DNA of 64,000 nt, taken from the NCBI RefSeq assembly GCF_020382885.2, contig NC_058496.1:7804501-7868500 (forward strand). The letters run 5' to 3'. Origin of the DNA: Scatophagus argus. Lineage: Eukaryota; Chordata; Actinopteri; Scatophagidae. The first letter of the stretch is position 1. Each line of letters opens with the position of its first letter. The notes below the pieces were generated by a model that was not told the DNA's origin, searched no databases, and saw nothing but the letters and a program-made list of their open reading frames with translations. This document shows, in pieces, positions 63,201 to 64,000 of this stretch. The translations under genes were made by a program, and so were the position numbers.

Positions 63201-64000
63201 TCCTCATCTGCAGAAGAAGTCAAAGCTTGCAAAGTCAAGACAGTCTTCGCAAGATGCCCCGACTGCCCAGCCTCACCCCACAGGGAGTTAAGAACCTGTG
63301 GATCCGGACGGCTCTGTTTGAAAAGGTGCTGGACAAGATTGTTCTCTACCTGGTGGAGAACAGCAGGTAGGCTCAGAAGGGCTGATGAGTGTCTGTTCGA
63401 CTGTTTGTGTAACGAGAAGTCCGTGTCCCCCCCTAAACTGTCCCTTCACGTTTGTCGTCCAGTAAATATTACGAGAAGGAAGCTGTTCTGATGGACCCCG
63501 TGGACGGACCTATCCTCGCCTCTTTGTTAGGTAATTATACTGTGTTTGACATTGTTAGCATCGATGTCTACAAAGCCTGTCACACAATTGTTTGTTTGCT
63601 AGTCTTTGCTTTTTGCGTGTGATTTACTGGATAATCGTGCACCTTCAAGTTCCTTAAGAGTATTAAGGAAAACATTGTGGAAGGGAAAAAATAGCCACCA
63701 CCTGCAAGCAACCTGTAACAAACAGACAGAACTTACATTAAGGGCTTTAGAAACTATTATGCCACATCTCTTAAGAAAATCTCCCTCTAATACAAAATAT
63801 TCTCCTACTCCTCCAAATTTTGAGCGTGCTTGATTACTGACTGACAAGATCTGCTCCATATTGCCTGCCCTGTGCAACTCTTCACCTTCATTGTCACAGT
63901 GGGACCTTGTGCCTTGGAGTACACAAAGATGAAGACAGCCGACCACTTCTGGACGGACCCGTCTGCTGACGAGCTGGTGCAAAGACATCGCATCCATGGT
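50041..64000 (+). CDS. sgsm1: Small G protein signaling modulator 1, N-terminal part (runs off the window)
   Basis: Seven exons are present: 50041-50059, 50216-50259, 57277-57352, 62761-62923, 63214-63366, 63463-63530 and 63900 to the window end. They encode the first 208 residues in continuous phase. The start [16 protein letters not shown] and the following [17 protein letters not shown] match SGSM1 better than SGSM2. Residues from about 35 to 190 form the RUN domain, with segments such as [24 protein letters not shown] and [19 protein letters not shown]. The rest of the protein, including the RAB-binding middle and the C-terminal TBC GAP domain, lies beyond 64000. In mammals SGSM1 binds RAP and RAB proteins and acts at Golgi and post-Golgi membranes, mainly in neurons. 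Exon 1 is only 19 coding bases, and introns 2 and 3 span 7.0 and 5.4 kb. Confidence 0.92.
55253..55287. repeat. (TG)n microsatellite
   Basis: About 17 TG units in sgsm1 intron 2. Confidence 0.9.
56406..56459. repeat. (TG)n plus (GA)n microsatellite
   Basis: About 22 TG units with one AT interruption, followed by five GA units, in sgsm1 intron 2. Confidence 0.9.
56847..56865 (+). repeat. Poly-G run of 19
   Basis: Nineteen uninterrupted G on the plus strand in sgsm1 intron 2. It could fold as a G-quadruplex in DNA or pre-mRNA, but runs like this are also a common site of assembly length error. Confidence 0.85.
57188..57218. repeat. (TG)n microsatellite
   Basis: About 15 TG units, ending some 60 bases before the sgsm1 exon at 57277, so close to its branch-point region. 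Confidence 0.9.
57998..58060 (-). repeat. Possible retroposon 3' tail
   Basis: Three AAATC units lead into ACGTTTCTTGTCGCACAAGC. Read on the minus strand this is a unique sequence ending in GTGATTTGATTTGATTT. Tails of this kind, with short tandem repeats at the 3' end, are common in teleost LINE or SINE copies. The family is not assigned and the 5' limit is not visible. Confidence 0.35.
61795..61925. repeat. Possible degenerate interspersed repeat
   Basis: The segment repeats a CCTTTATTT / ACCAGGACTTTAT / AGGCCTTTATTTCC pattern, starting with ACTGTATTTCCTCAAA. I associate this pattern with a dispersed teleost repeat, but cannot name it. Confidence 0.3.

Overview
The window is vertebrate nuclear DNA, almost certainly from a teleost and probably a spiny-rayed one. 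All coding signal is split into short exons with GT-AG introns that are mostly compact, dinucleotide and tetranucleotide microsatellites are dense, and the translated exons match vertebrate gene families along their whole length. I see no bacterial, plasmid, phage or CRISPR content. I rebuilt seven protein-coding genes exon by exon, checking that reading phase is kept across every junction.

Layout: gltp (minus, 1784-5030), tchp (plus, 6517-10687), git2 (minus, 12589-25300), ankrd13a (plus, 26985-31716), a tiny membrane-protein gene that fits c12orf76 (minus, 34664-35119), a serotonin-transporter-like slc6a4 gene (minus, 39838-46309), and the 5' part of sgsm1 (plus, 50041 to beyond 64000). The first five keep the order I know from human 12q24.11 (GLTP-TCHP-GIT2-ANKRD13A-C12orf76). 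The last two are not neighbours of that block in human as I recall: SLC6A4 lies on chromosome 17 and SGSM1 on 22q11. gltp/tchp and git2/ankrd13a are head-to-head pairs with 1.5-1.7 kb between start codons. tchp and git2 converge, with predicted 3' ends less than 100 bases apart.

Functions: GLTP moves glycosphingolipids between membranes. Trichoplein is a centriole and keratin-filament protein. GIT2 is an ArfGAP scaffold for PIX and paxillin. ANKRD13A is a ubiquitin-binding endocytic adaptor. The SLC6A4-like protein is a Na+/Cl- dependent monoamine transporter. SGSM1 is a RUN-TBC modulator of small GTPases. They form a syntenic neighbourhood, not a pathway.

Non-coding space (35.1-39.8 kb, 46.3-50.0 kb and the two large sgsm1 introns) holds microsatellites, some hairpin-forming inverted repeats, a few likely retroposon tails, and otherwise nothing I can name. 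The observations most worth a second look are: the slc6a4 paralogue's NET/DAT-like substitutions in the substrate site and its position beside sgsm1; a read-through stop in git2 that would give a 471-residue short isoform; a GC-AG intron in ankrd13a; the loss of one ubiquitin-interacting motif in ANKRD13A; and a compound hairpin upstream of sgsm1. I did not find an evident new biological system.
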